DNA of 64,000 nt, from the NCBI RefSeq assembly GCF_003634935.1, contig NZ_RBXO01000001.1, forward strand, positions 5,047,501-5,111,500. The letters run 5' to 3'. Source of the stretch: Saccharothrix australiensis (GTDB lineage: Bacteria; Actinomycetota; Actinomycetes; Mycobacteriales; Pseudonocardiaceae). A program made the translations under genes and the position numbers. The notes beneath the pieces were generated by a model. It saw only the letters and a list, made by a program, of their open reading frames with translations, did no database searches and was not told the DNA's origin. This document shows positions 46,424 through 54,943 of this stretch, piece by piece (the stretch's first letter is position 1; each line of letters starts with the position of its first letter).

Positions 46424-47440
46424 ATGGACGCGCCCCCGCCGCCCACACCGCCCGTCGCCCTGCTGCTGCCGGGGCAGGGCGCGCAGCAACAGCGGATGGG
46501 CGCCGGCCTCTACGGCGCCGACCCCGCGTTCACCGCCGCCATGGACGAGGTGTTCAGCGCGTTCGGCGACTTCGGCGTCGCGTTGCGCGCCGACTGGCTG
46601 GCCGAGGACCCGATGGAGCCCGTCGACGTGCCCACGCGCTCGCAGCCGCTGCTGTTCGCCCTCGGCTACGCGCTCGGCCGCATGGTGCTGTCGTGGGGCG
46701 TGCGCCCGGCGGCGCTGCTCGGGCACAGCATCGGCGAGGTCGCCGCGGCGGCGCTGGCCGGCGTGTTCGACCCGGCCGACGCGGCGGCGCTGCTGCGGCT
46801 GCGGCTGGACCAGCTCGCCGACGCGCCGGAGGGCGGCATGTTCGCGGTCGCGGCGGGCGAGGAGGACGTGCGGCCGTTCCTCGGCGGCGGCGTGGTCGTC
46901 GGCGCGGTCAACGGTCGGCGGCAGGTCGTGCTCGCGGGCCCGGCCGCGCCCTTGGCGCTGGCCGTGGAGCGGCTGCGCGCGGCCGGTCTCACCGGCACGC
47001 CGGTCCCGTCGACCCTCCCGTTCCACTCGCCCGCCCTGGCCTACAGCGTGCCCGGCTTCACCGAGGCCGCGCGGCGCGTCCGGCTGCGCCCGCCGCGGTT
47101 GACCGTGTACTCCGGCTACACCGCCGCGCCGCTCGGCGTCGAGGCGACCGACCCGGCGTTCTGGGCGTCGCACCCGGTGGCGCCGGTGCGGTTCTGGCCC
47201 GCGCTGGACGCGCTGCTCGCGACCGGCGACCACCTGCTCGTCGAGGCGGGGCCGGGGCTCGGCCTCGTCACCCTGGCCCGGCGGCACCGGTCGGTGCGCC
47301 CCGGCGGCAGCGCCGTGGCCGCGCTGCTGCCCGCGCGCGCGGGCGACCCGGCCGCCGACCGCGCCGCCGCCCGCGCGGTGGCCGACCTCGTCACCGCGGG
47401 CCGAGCCCGCGTCCCGTCCCTCCGGAGGAACTCGCGATGA
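46424..47440 (+). CDS. Discrete acyltransferase (malonyl/acyl-CoA:ACP transacylase-like)
   Basis: 338 residues, FabD/AT fold with nothing attached. LLPGQGAQQQRMG opens the domain, GHSIGEVAAAAL holds the Ser nucleophile, a preceding RSQPLLF carries the conserved Gln, and PFHSPAL supplies the second His. All catalytic positions missing from the module 2 and 3 ATs are therefore present here. It may charge the free ACP at 56096-56353, load an aminoacyl or acyl group in VinK fashion, or serve the AT-defective modules in trans. ATG 46424 follows GGAGGAG. Its stop overlaps the FAD protein B start by 4 bp (ATGA). Confidence 0.88.
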   Translation: MDAPPPPTPPVALLLPGQGAQQQRMGAGLYGADPAFTAAMDEVFSAFGDFGVALRADWLAEDPMEPVDVPTRSQPLLFALGYALGRMVLSWGVRPAALLGHSIGEVAAAALAGVFDPADAAALLRLRLDQLADAPEGGMFAVAAGEEDVRPFLGGGVVVGAVNGRRQVVLAGPAAPLALAVERLRAAGLTGTPVPSTLPFHSPALAYSVPGFTEAARRVRLRPPRLTVYSGYTAAPLGVEATDPAFWASHPVAPVRFWPALDALLATGDHLLVEAGPGLGLVTLARRHRSVRPGGSAVAALLPARAGDPAADRAAARAVADLVTAGRARVPSLRRNSR

Positions 47441-49032
47441 CCCGAACCGATCCCGACATCGACGTCCTGGTGGCGGGCGCCGGCCCGACCGGCCTGGTGC
47501 TCGCCCACGAGCTGCTGCGCCGCGGGGTGCGGGTGCGGGTGGTCGACGCCAAGGACGCCCCGGCCACCACCAGCCGCGCCGTCGCCACGCACCCGCGGAC
47601 GCTGGAGGTCTACGAGCAGATGGGCGTCGTCGACGCGATCCTGGAGCGCGGGCAGCAGGTCCGGGCGTTCACGCTGTTCCAGGACGGCGGGCTGCTCACC
47701 CGGCTCGACGCGGACTACCGCCGGATGCCCACCCGGTACCCGTTCACCGTCTGCATCGACCAGGTGCTCACCGAGGAGGTGCTGCGGGACGCCGTGCGCC
47801 GGCTCGGTGTCGAGGTGGAGTGGGGTGTGCGGCTGGAGGACCTGGCGCAGGACGCCACGGGGGTGGCGGTCGGCCTCCGCGGTCCGTCGGGGAGGACCGC
47901 GACGACCCGGGTGCCGTGGCTGGTCGGCTGCGACGGCGGGCGCAGCACGGTCCGCAAGCGGCTCGGGTTCCCGCTGGTCGGCGAGACCAGCGAGACGTGG
48001 CTGATCGCCGACGCGGACCTCGACGTCGACCTGCCGCGCAACAGCATCTACTGGGTCCGCAACCGCGGGCTCGCGTTGATGATGGCGCCGATGAGCGGGC
48101 AGCGGCGGTGGCGGCTGCTCGACACCGCCGCCGCCGACCTCGGCGCGGACCCGGAGGAGGTGGCGCGGCGGTTCGCCCGCGAGCTGTCCGCGGGCCTGGG
48201 CCGCCCGGTCGGGGTGGGCACCCCGAGCTGGGTGTCGGTGTTCACCTTCCAGCAGCGGATGATCCGCCGGATGCGCGACCACCGCTGCCTGGTCGCGGGT
48301 GACGCCGCCCACGTCCACAGCCCGGCCTCGGGCCAGGGCATGAACACCGGGGTGCAGGAGGCGTACAACCTCGCCTGGAAGCTCGCGATGGTCGTGCGCG
48401 GCCAGGCGCACGAGGCCGTGCTGGACACCTACTCCGCCGAGCGCGTCCCGGTCGGCGAGGCGCTGCTGCGCTCGACGAGGACGGCCACCGGCCTGATCCA
48501 GCTGAAGAACGCGGCGGCCTCGCGGCTGCTGCCGGTCGTGTTCGCCGTGGTGCGGCGGGTGGCGCCGCTGCGCGGCCGGATCCAGCGCAAGGTGCTCGGC
48601 GGGGTGTCGGGCCTGAACCTGCGCTACGCGCCCGGCCCGCTGGTGCGCGCCGGCGGCGAGGGCCGCGGTCCGCGCCCCGGCGAGCGCGTCACGAACGTCC
48701 CGGACGCGGTCACCGGCGGTCCCGCCTGGGCGGCGCTCGCCGCGCGGCTGCGGGAGCCCGGCTGGGTGCTGCTGCTCGGCCCCGCGGCGACGCCTCCCGG
48801 CGCGCTCACGCCGGACTGGCTCACCGCGTGGACGGTCGGCCCGGACGGCGCCGGTGCGATCGCGGACCCCGGCGGGACCCTGGCCGGCGGGCTGGGCCTG
48901 GGACCGCGGGCGTGGCTGCTGGTCCGCCCGGACGGCTACGTGTGCGCCAGGGGCGACCGGTTCGAGGCGGTCGCGCTGGACCGGATGCTCCGGGACGCCG
49001 GGCTGGTCACCACCGCGCCCGCCACCCGCTGA
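47437..49032 (+). CDS. FAD-dependent monooxygenase-like protein B (class A, with C-terminal thioredoxin-like part)
   Basis: 531 residues. GAGPTGLVLAHELLRRG, GCDGGRSTVRKRLG and VAGDAAHVHSPASGQGMN motifs are complete; the last ~150 residues, ending LLVRPDGYVCARG, form the thioredoxin-like domain of MhpA/PgaE-type hydroxylases. Default role: hydroxylation or Baeyer-Villiger-type oxidation in tailoring; as for protein A, a flavin-dependent Diels-Alderase role (PyrE3-like) is a testable alternative. Translationally coupled to the discrete AT and under the SARP-like array, and followed by strong terminators. Confidence 0.86.
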   Translation: MTRTDPDIDVLVAGAGPTGLVLAHELLRRGVRVRVVDAKDAPATTSRAVATHPRTLEVYEQMGVVDAILERGQQVRAFTLFQDGGLLTRLDADYRRMPTRYPFTVCIDQVLTEEVLRDAVRRLGVEVEWGVRLEDLAQDATGVAVGLRGPSGRTATTRVPWLVGCDGGRSTVRKRLGFPLVGETSETWLIADADLDVDLPRNSIYWVRNRGLALMMAPMSGQRRWRLLDTAAADLGADPEEVARRFARELSAGLGRPVGVGTPSWVSVFTFQQRMIRRMRDHRCLVAGDAAHVHSPASGQGMNTGVQEAYNLAWKLAMVVRGQAHEAVLDTYSAERVPVGEALLRSTRTATGLIQLKNAAASRLLPVVFAVVRRVAPLRGRIQRKVLGGVSGLNLRYAPGPLVRAGGEGRGPRPGERVTNVPDAVTGGPAWAALAARLREPGWVLLLGPAATPPGALTPDWLTAWTVGPDGAGAIADPGGTLAGGLGLGPRAWLLVRPDGYVCARGDRFEAVALDRMLRDAGLVTTAPATR

Positions 49033-49090
49033 CGTCCGCCCACCGCGCACGGGCCGCTCCCGGCGCGGTGGCGCCCGTGCCGTCCCGCCA

Positions 49091-49135
49091 GGGGGAGCGC
49101 CCGGCTCCCGCGTCGCGGGGGCCGGGCGCTCCCCC
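49091..49135. terminator. Perfect 15-bp stem terminator
   Basis: GGGGGAGCGCCCGGC (49091-49105) pairs exactly with 49121-49135 around a 15-base loop. Downstream of FAD protein B and convergent with the YceI gene. Confidence 0.8.
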
Positions 49136-49143
49136 GAGGCAGG

Positions 49144-49186
49144 GGACCCGGGCGAACCGGTTGGGGGATGCCGGTCGCCCGGGTCC
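49144..49186. terminator. Second stem-loop between convergent genes
   Basis: 49144-49160 pairs with 49171-49186 (GGACCCGGGCG arm, one bulged A). Probably terminates the YceI/MFS transcript coming from the right. Confidence 0.7.
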
Positions 49187-49209
49187 GGGGCAGGTGGGCC
49201 CGTGCGGCG

Positions 49210-49785
49210 TCAGGAGCCGGGAGGTTCCTCGGTCGCCCGCACCGCCTCGATCTCCAGGTGCACCGCGACGTCGGTGCCCACCAGGACTCCACCCGAACCG
49301 AGCGGGACGTTGAAGTCCAAGCCGAAGTCCCGCCGGTCCAACGTCACGTCGGCGACGAAACCGATCCGCTGCGCCCCCCAGGGGTCGATGCCCAGGCCGG
49401 TGTGCTCGACGGTCAGCTCGACGGGTCGGGTCCGGTCCCGCACGGTCAGCTCGCCCGCCACCACGGCCGAGGACGGTCCGGTGAGCCGGACGCCGGTGGA
49501 GGCGAACCTGATCGCGGGGAAGTTCACGACGTCGAAGAACCCGCTGCCGCGCAGGTGCTCGTCCCGTGCGGGGTTGCGGGTGTCGAGCGTCGTCGTGTCG
49601 ATCTCGGCCACGACCGACGACGCGGCGGGGTCCTCGGCGACCGTGATGGCGCCGGTGAACGCGGAGAACCCGCCGCGGATGCGCGCCATCATCATGTGCC
49701 GCACGCTGAACGACACGTCGGAGTGCCCCGCGTCGATGCTCCACACGCCGGTGAGGAGCCCGGCGGGGGTGGTCTCGGTGGTCAT
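49210..49785 (-). CDS. YceI-family lipid-binding protein
   Basis: 191 residues, beta-barrel lipocalin-like family: GVWSIDAGHSDVSFSVRHM start, FxAFTGxI, FFDVVNFPAIRF and GxLTVRDRTRPVEL are the family hallmarks. No signal peptide, so cytoplasmic here. Members bind polyisoprenoid or other long hydrophobic molecules and often sit beside exporters; here it lies 18 bp after the DHA2 exporter gene and may hand over or buffer a hydrophobic product. ATG 49785 follows GGAGGGACACAGCGC. Confidence 0.9.
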   Translation of the reverse strand: MTTETTPAGLLTGVWSIDAGHSDVSFSVRHMMMARIRGGFSAFTGAITVAEDPAASSVVAEIDTTTLDTRNPARDEHLRGSGFFDVVNFPAIRFASTGVRLTGPSSAVVAGELTVRDRTRPVELTVEHTGLGIDPWGAQRIGFVADVTLDRRDFGLDFNVPLGSGGVLVGTDVAVHLEIEAVRATEEPPGS

Positions 49786-49803
49786 GCGCTGTGTCCCTCC
49801 GGT

Positions 49804-51429
49804 CTAGTGCTCTTGCCGCGCCGCTTCGGGCCGCGGCGCGGTTCCGCCGACGCCTCCCGCCGGACCGGCGGTCGACGCGGGCGCGTCGGCGGGGTGCGTC
49901 GACCCGGACGACGGGGGTCCGGTGCGGGCGGGCGGGGGCTTGGGCGGGCCGACGCGCAGCGGGATGTCCTCCATGACGGCCAGCGCCGCGAAGGCGAGGA
50001 CGCCGCTCACCAGGCCCAGGACGGCGATGGTGCTCCCGATCGTGCTCGACATCAGTTCCGGGTCGGCGACGCCCGGCGCGCCGGCCCCGGTGAGGCGCTG
50101 GGCGAACAGCGTCTGACCCGCGGCCAGGCCGATGGTGCCGCCGAGCTGCCCCAGCAGCACGAACCCGCCCGTGGCGCTGCCGACGTCGGCGCGGTCGACC
50201 GAGCTCTGCGCGACCATCGAGATGCCGCCCATCGACGGACCGAGGCCCAGCCCGACCAGCACCAGGAACGCCGAGGTGGTCCACAGCGAGGTGTCCGCGT
50301 CCAGCAGGGCGAACAACCCGGTCACGACGGTGAGCAGCCCGGCCGCGGCGACGAGCACGGCCTTGGCCCGCCCGCGCCTGACCACGACCAGCGAGGTCAG
50401 CCGGTTGCTCGCCACCAGGCCCGCCATCACCGGCAGCAGCAGCAGGCCCGAGGTGGTGGCGTCGTGCCCGCGGACCTGCTGGAAGTACAGCGGCATGAAC
50501 AGCACCGTCGGGAACATCGCGACCCGGAAGAACAGCCCGGCCACCGTCGCCGACAGGAACGTCCGGTTGCGCAGCATGTGCAGCGGGAGCACCGGGGCGC
50601 CCGCGCGCCGCTCCACCCGCACCAGCACGACCAGCAGCACCAGGCCGAGCGCGAGCAGCCCCGCCACCTGCGGGCTCCACCACGGCAGGAGCGTGCCGTC
50701 GACGACCGACGCCTTGTTGCTCAGCCCGAGCAGCACCAGCGACACACCGGAGATGAGCAGCACGACGCCGGGGACGTCGAACCGGCCGGTGCGGTGCTCC
50801 ACCTTCTGGTGCGGCAGCAGGACCGCGAGCACGCCGACGATCACCACGCCGATCGGCAGGTTGATGAAGAACGCCCAGCGCCAGGTGGCGTGGTCGGTGA
50901 GGAAGCCGCCGATGAGCGGGCCGCCGAGGAAGCTCAGCACGAGGTTCGCCGCGAGCAGGCCCTGCAGACGGACCACGGTGTGCGGCGGGTAGAAGTCGCG
51001 CAGCAGGGTCGCGCCGAGGGTCAGCAGCGCGCCCGCGCCGATGCCCTGCACGGCGCGGAAGAAGATCAGCGCGACCATCGACGTGGCGAGGCCGGACAGC
51101 AGCGATCCGACGAGGAAGATGGTCAGCCCGGTCAGCAGCAGGGGTTTCCGGCCGTAGAGGTCGGAGAACCGGCCGTACAGCGGCACGGTGACCGTGGACG
51201 TCAGCAGGTAGGTGGTGACGATCCAGGTGTACATCGCCTCCGTGCCGTGCAGGTCGGCGACCACCTGCGGCATCGCGGTGCCGATGACGGTCTGGTCCAA
51301 CATGCTCAGCGCGATCCCGGCCAGCACGCTCAACGTGATCGCCCAGCGCGAGCGGCTGCCGAGCGCGGCGAACCGCTGCTCGACCACCGCGGAGACGCCG
51401 CCGGTGTCCGCGGGTTTGCCCGTGGTCAT
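49804..51429 (-). CDS. MFS drug exporter 2, DHA2 (14-TM) family
   Basis: 541 residues with about 14 membrane segments, LDQTVIGTAMPQVV N-terminal signature and motif A-like GRFSDLYGRKPLLL. Proton-driven multidrug or product exporter, distinct from the MFS protein at 33796-35247. The C-terminal ~40 residues are a Pro/Ala-rich cytoplasmic tail. ATG 51429 follows GAGGAGGGAAGGGCG; a longer frame exists but reads through the upstream gene. It sits 47 bp after the small HTH-like gene and before YceI. Confidence 0.92.
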   Translation of the reverse strand: MTTGKPADTGGVSAVVEQRFAALGSRSRWAITLSVLAGIALSMLDQTVIGTAMPQVVADLHGTEAMYTWIVTTYLLTSTVTVPLYGRFSDLYGRKPLLLTGLTIFLVGSLLSGLATSMVALIFFRAVQGIGAGALLTLGATLLRDFYPPHTVVRLQGLLAANLVLSFLGGPLIGGFLTDHATWRWAFFINLPIGVVIVGVLAVLLPHQKVEHRTGRFDVPGVVLLISGVSLVLLGLSNKASVVDGTLLPWWSPQVAGLLALGLVLLVVLVRVERRAGAPVLPLHMLRNRTFLSATVAGLFFRVAMFPTVLFMPLYFQQVRGHDATTSGLLLLPVMAGLVASNRLTSLVVVRRGRAKAVLVAAAGLLTVVTGLFALLDADTSLWTTSAFLVLVGLGLGPSMGGISMVAQSSVDRADVGSATGGFVLLGQLGGTIGLAAGQTLFAQRLTGAGAPGVADPELMSSTIGSTIAVLGLVSGVLAFAALAVMEDIPLRVGPPKPPPARTGPPSSGSTHPADAPASTAGPAGGVGGTAPRPEAARQEH

Positions 51430-51476
51430 CGCCCTTCCCTCCTCGTTCCCGCTCGACACGCGTGACGTGCCGGCTC

Positions 51477-52067
51477 TCATCGACCTCGGTCGTCCGTTCG
51501 ACCCGGCCGGCGTCGGCGTTCTTCCGACGCCGACGCCGACGGCGGCTCCCGGCGCACGACGTCCCAGGCCAGCAGGTTGGCCGGCAACCCGCCGCCGCGC
51601 CGCTTGCCCTCGGCGACCAGCTCGAACCGCCGCCGCGCGGGCGTGCGCGTGACCCCGAGGGCGCTCGCCAGGTCCTCCCACGACCCCGGTCCGCCGCCGT
51701 CGCGCTCGTGGGCGACGCGCACGGCGTGGAGCAGTTCGTCCTGCACCCCGGACAGCCACCTCATCAGCTCGGTCAGCGCGACCAGCTCCCCCAGCGGGTC
51801 CCGGCCGGCCACCGCGCCGGGGTCCGCGCCGGTGCCCGCGACCGCCGGGTCGCGCCGGGCGGCGTAGACCCGCGCCGCGACGTCGAAGGCCACCTGGAGC
51901 GCGACCGCGTGCCGGCCGCCGTCGTGCAGCACCGCCGGCCAGGTCACCTCCCGGCTCTCCGCCGCCCGATCACCCCGGTCCGCCGGTCCGCCCCGGCGGG
52001 GCGGCATCGCGGGGGAGCTGCGCGGGCGGGGTGCCGGCGGGACCGCCCCCGGCTCGCGGGCGCCCAC
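51477..52067 (-). CDS. Small protein with a putative helix-turn-helix, function unknown
   Basis: Up to 196 residues. The first ~45 are Pro/Arg-rich and may be untranslated. The clearest part is SWEDLASALGVTRTPARRRF (about residues 131-150), which reads as a helix-turn-helix of the kind in small actinobacterial DNA-binding proteins; the preceding ELVALTELMRWLSGVQDELLHAVRVAHE is helical. The GTG at 52067 lies 4 bp after the ABC transporter stop with AAGG upstream; an ATG at 52007 is an alternative. It may be a local regulator of the exporter genes. No family can be named with confidence. Confidence 0.55.
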   Translation of the reverse strand: MGAREPGAVPPAPRPRSSPAMPPRRGGPADRGDRAAESREVTWPAVLHDGGRHAVALQVAFDVAARVYAARRDPAVAGTGADPGAVAGRDPLGELVALTELMRWLSGVQDELLHAVRVAHERDGGGPGSWEDLASALGVTRTPARRRFELVAEGKRRGGGLPANLLAWDVVRREPPSASASEERRRRPGRTDDRGR

Positions 52068-52071
52068 GCCG

Positions 52072-54123
52072 TCAGCCCTTCCGCCGGGCGTCGACGACCC
52101 CCGGACCGGCCTCGGACCCCGGCCCGGTGTCGGCCTCGTCGACGTAGGCCGACGCCTGGAGGGTGAACAGCTCGGCGTACCCGCCGTCGAGGTCCATCAG
52201 CTCGCGGTGGGTGCCCTCCTCGACCAGCCTGCCGTCGTCGAGCAGCAGGATCCGGTCCGCTTGGCGCACGGTGGAGAACCGGTGCGAGATGTAGAGCGCG
52301 GTCCGCCCGCTGGCCAGCGTGCGCAGCCGGGCGAACAGGTCGTGCTCGGCCTCCGCGTCCAGCGCCGACGTCGGCTCGTCCAGCAGCAGGATCGACGCCC
52401 GGCGCAGGAAGGCCCGACCGAGCGCGACCTTCTGCCACTCGCCGCCGGAGAGGTTGACGCCCTGGTCGAACCAGCGGCCCAGCGGCGAGTCGTAGCCCCG
52501 CGGCATCCGCTCGATGACCGCGTCGGCCCCGGCCTGGCGCGCGGCCTCCTCGATGCGCGGCCGGTCCTCCAGGTGCGCGATGTCGCCGAGGCCGATGTTC
52601 TCGGCCGCGGTCGCCTGGTAGGTCACGAAGTCCTGGAACACCGCGGACATCCGCGACCGCAGCTCGTCGGGGTCGACGTCGCGGATGTCGACACCGTCCA
52701 CCAGGACCCGCCCCCCGGTCGGCTCGTACAGCCGGCACAGCAGCTTGAGCAACGTCGACTTGCCCGCGCCGTTGCGCCCGACCACCGCCACCGTCTGCCC
52801 CGGCCGGATCTCGAAGCTCACGTTCCGCAGCGCGGGCCGGTCCGCGCCCGGGTAGGTGAAGGACACGTCGTCGAACACCACGTGGCCGCGCAGCGGTTCG
52901 GGCAGCGGCACCGGGCGCTCCGGCGCCTTGATCTTCACCGGGGTGTTCAGCAGCGCGTACATCCGGTCCAGGTAGAGGTTGTTCTCGTACATCTCCGAGA
53001 AGTTCGAGAACAGGCCCTGGATGGAGGTCTGCACCGAGTTCGCCGCCTGCGTGTACAGCGTCAGGTCGCCGAGCGTGAGCCGGCCGACCACCGCCTGCGC
53101 GGCGACGTAGAGGTAGGTCAGCGAACCGGTCAGCGTGGTCAGCGACGTCCACACCGCGCCGACGGCGTTGCGCCGCACGGTGACCGCGCGGACGCGCTCG
53201 TACCACGTGCGCGCCAGCAGCCGGAAGCGCTCGACGAAGTAGTCGCCGAGACCGAAGACCTTGACCTCCTTGGCGTAGGTGTCGGTGGTGACGAGCGTGG
53301 ACAGGTAGTGCATCCGCCGCTTGACCGGCGAGCCCCACAGCGCCACCACGAACGCGCGCCCGCTGTAGCGCGCCTGGGAGATGAAGGCGGGCACCGGCGC
53401 CAGGACCGCGACCAGCGCCAGCCACGGGTTCATCTGCGCCAGCAGGACGATCATGCTGGCGAACGTGACCGACGTCTGGACGAGGCTGAACGCGCCGTTG
53501 ACCATGAACAGCGGGCGCGTGGGCGCCTCCTCCTGCGCCTGCCGCAGCAGGTCGTACGACTCGGAGCCCTCGTAGAAGGACAGGTCCAGCCGCGCGGAGT
53601 GCTCCATCACCTTGATCTGGATGACCTGGGAGAGCCGTTCCTGCAACAGCTGCTGGCAGCCCTGCCGCAGCGCGCCGAGCGCGGTGTTGCCCAGGTACAG
53701 CAGGAACTGCACCGCGACCAGCGCGACGATCTTCTGCATCGACGTCAGGTGCGGGTCCGGGAAGAACGGCACGTCGAACGTGACGTCGTCGGGGCGGCCG
53801 GCGCTGTGGATCTGCACCGCCGCGACGACGGTGTCCAGGGTCAGCTTCACCAGGTACGCGGTCGCGGCGGGCAGCGCTCCGGTGGCCACCGAGGCGACGC
53901 CGAGCCCGATGGTCAGCCCCGGCCCGGCCTGCCAGGCCAACGAGAACACCCGCGGCAACGCGGCGAACGTCCCGGCGGCCGTGCGCCGCCACCGCGCCAC
54001 CCGCTCGCGGAAGGCCACCTTCCGCTCCGCGCCGATCTCGTCCGGGATCGTCGCCGGGCCGGTGAGCCCGCTGTCCGGGACGTTCGACGCCCCCTCTTCG
54101 AACGGCATCCGCCTCAACCGCAT
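52072..54123 (-). CDS. ABC exporter half-transporter (TMD-NBD fusion)
   Basis: 683 residues. The N-terminal ~390 residues hold about six membrane helices; the C-terminal NBD has Walker A GRNGAGKSTLL, Q-loop VFQDF, signature LSGGE, Walker B SILLLDEPTSALD and the H-loop SHRFS. It works as a homodimer or with a partner, exporting a lipid or peptide-like product. Together with two MFS pumps this is a third exporter in the cluster. ATG 54123 follows GGCGGAGGACCG; a later in-frame ATG at 54108 is less well placed. Upstream AT-rich DNA carries its own promoter. Confidence 0.93.
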   Translation of the reverse strand: MRLRRMPFEEGASNVPDSGLTGPATIPDEIGAERKVAFRERVARWRRTAAGTFAALPRVFSLAWQAGPGLTIGLGVASVATGALPAATAYLVKLTLDTVVAAVQIHSAGRPDDVTFDVPFFPDPHLTSMQKIVALVAVQFLLYLGNTALGALRQGCQQLLQERLSQVIQIKVMEHSARLDLSFYEGSESYDLLRQAQEEAPTRPLFMVNGAFSLVQTSVTFASMIVLLAQMNPWLALVAVLAPVPAFISQARYSGRAFVVALWGSPVKRRMHYLSTLVTTDTYAKEVKVFGLGDYFVERFRLLARTWYERVRAVTVRRNAVGAVWTSLTTLTGSLTYLYVAAQAVVGRLTLGDLTLYTQAANSVQTSIQGLFSNFSEMYENNLYLDRMYALLNTPVKIKAPERPVPLPEPLRGHVVFDDVSFTYPGADRPALRNVSFEIRPGQTVAVVGRNGAGKSTLLKLLCRLYEPTGGRVLVDGVDIRDVDPDELRSRMSAVFQDFVTYQATAAENIGLGDIAHLEDRPRIEEAARQAGADAVIERMPRGYDSPLGRWFDQGVNLSGGEWQKVALGRAFLRRASILLLDEPTSALDAEAEHDLFARLRTLASGRTALYISHRFSTVRQADRILLLDDGRLVEEGTHRELMDLDGGYAELFTLQASAYVDEADTGPGSEAGPGVVDARRKG

Positions 54124-54191
54124 CGGTCCTCCGCCAACGCCCGCGCGCACCCAACCAGTAAACTATGACATATAAGATTTGACCTGTCACA
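54124..54191. promoter_or_regulatory. Candidate promoter/operator of the ABC exporter
   Basis: One of the few AT-rich stretches in the window. An inverted repeat TGACA (54166-54170)/TGTCA (54185-54189) spans it. On the minus strand GTGACA and CATAGT are 17 bp apart, a plausible -35/-10. Confidence 0.5.
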
Positions 54192-54578
54192 TCACCTCGC
54201 CACGGCCGCCGTCACCCGCGCCACGGGGCGCCCGCCGGCGCTCACCAGCAGCTCCACCACGCGCCTGCCGTCCGGCTCCACCGAGGTGACCGCGCCCTCG
54301 ACGGTCAACTCGGCGGGCACCGCCACCGGCCGCGTGAACCTCGCCGAGACCTCGCGCACCACCCCGGCGCCCGCCCCGTCCGCGACCGCGCGCAGCACGT
54401 GCGCCAGCACCAGCAGCCCGTGCGCCACCACGCCGGGCAGCCCGGCCGCCGCGGCGGCGGTCGGTTCCCGGTGGATCGGGTTGTGGTCGCCGGACGCGGC
54501 GGCGTAGCGGGCCACGTCGTCGTGGTCGAGGCGGACGACGAAGGTGGGCAGGGCGTCGCCCCGCGACATCGCGGTCAC
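54192..54578 (-). CDS. MaoC-type hot-dog dehydratase, catalytic subunit (HadB-like)
   Basis: 128 residues. RYAAASGDHNPIHREPTAAAAAGLPGVVAHG contains the hydratase-2 motif with catalytic Asp and His (DHNPIH) and the following AHG turn. A single hot-dog of this size usually pairs with a second, non-catalytic one, here the next gene upstream, giving a (3R)-hydroxyacyl-ACP dehydratase like mycobacterial HadAB. GTG 54578 overlaps the upstream stop as GTGA; the ATG at 54569 is an alternative start. Confidence 0.8.
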   Translation of the reverse strand: MTAMSRGDALPTFVVRLDHDDVARYAAASGDHNPIHREPTAAAAAGLPGVVAHGLLVLAHVLRAVADGAGAGVVREVSARFTRPVAVPAELTVEGAVTSVEPDGRRVVELLVSAGGRPVARVTAAVAR

Positions 54579-54943
54579 CGGGCCAGCACCAGCGTGGTCA
54601 CCGTTCGGCACACCGGCTCGCCCGCGGCGGTGGACACCTGCCCGCGCGCCAGCACGACGGTGCGGCGCGCGACTTCCTTCACCGACTCCAGGCGCACCGA
54701 GACCGCGAGCCGGTCCCCCGCCCGGATCGGGCGCTCGCAGGCGAACTCCTGCTCGCGGTGGACCACCCCGGACGCGCCGAGCCCGGTGGCGGGGTCGGCG
54801 AGGAGCCGCTGGAGCACGCCGAGGACCAGGGCGGCGGCGAAGGTCGGCGGCGCGACCGGTCCCGGCTCCGCTCCGACGGCCGCGGCGAACGCGTCGACCT
54901 CGGCGCGGTCGGCCTCGTGCGCCTCGTGGCGCTCAGCGGGCAC
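54575..54943 (-). CDS. Hot-dog dehydratase partner subunit (HadA/HadC-like)
   Basis: 122 residues resembling the N-terminal, substrate-binding half of MaoC-type dehydratases (VAPPTFAAAL, VHREQEFACERPIRAGDRL). It lacks the catalytic DxNPxH motif, so it needs the partner encoded directly downstream. The GTG at 54943 overlaps the KASIII stop by 11 bp and follows GGAGGCCCCG. Three tightly overlapping genes (KASIII, this, HadB-like) form one translational unit, implying a small discrete elongation/dehydration system acting on a free ACP. Confidence 0.75.
   Translation of the reverse strand: MPAERHEAHEADRAEVDAFAAAVGAEPGPVAPPTFAAALVLGVLQRLLADPATGLGASGVVHREQEFACERPIRAGDRLAVSVRLESVKEVARRTVVLARGQVSTAAGEPVCRTVTTLVLAR

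Noticed and set aside
43768..49032. FAD proteins as pyrrole halogenases
   Set aside because: Neither shows the WxWxIP halogenase motif; their DG and GD motifs are those of class A monooxygenases.
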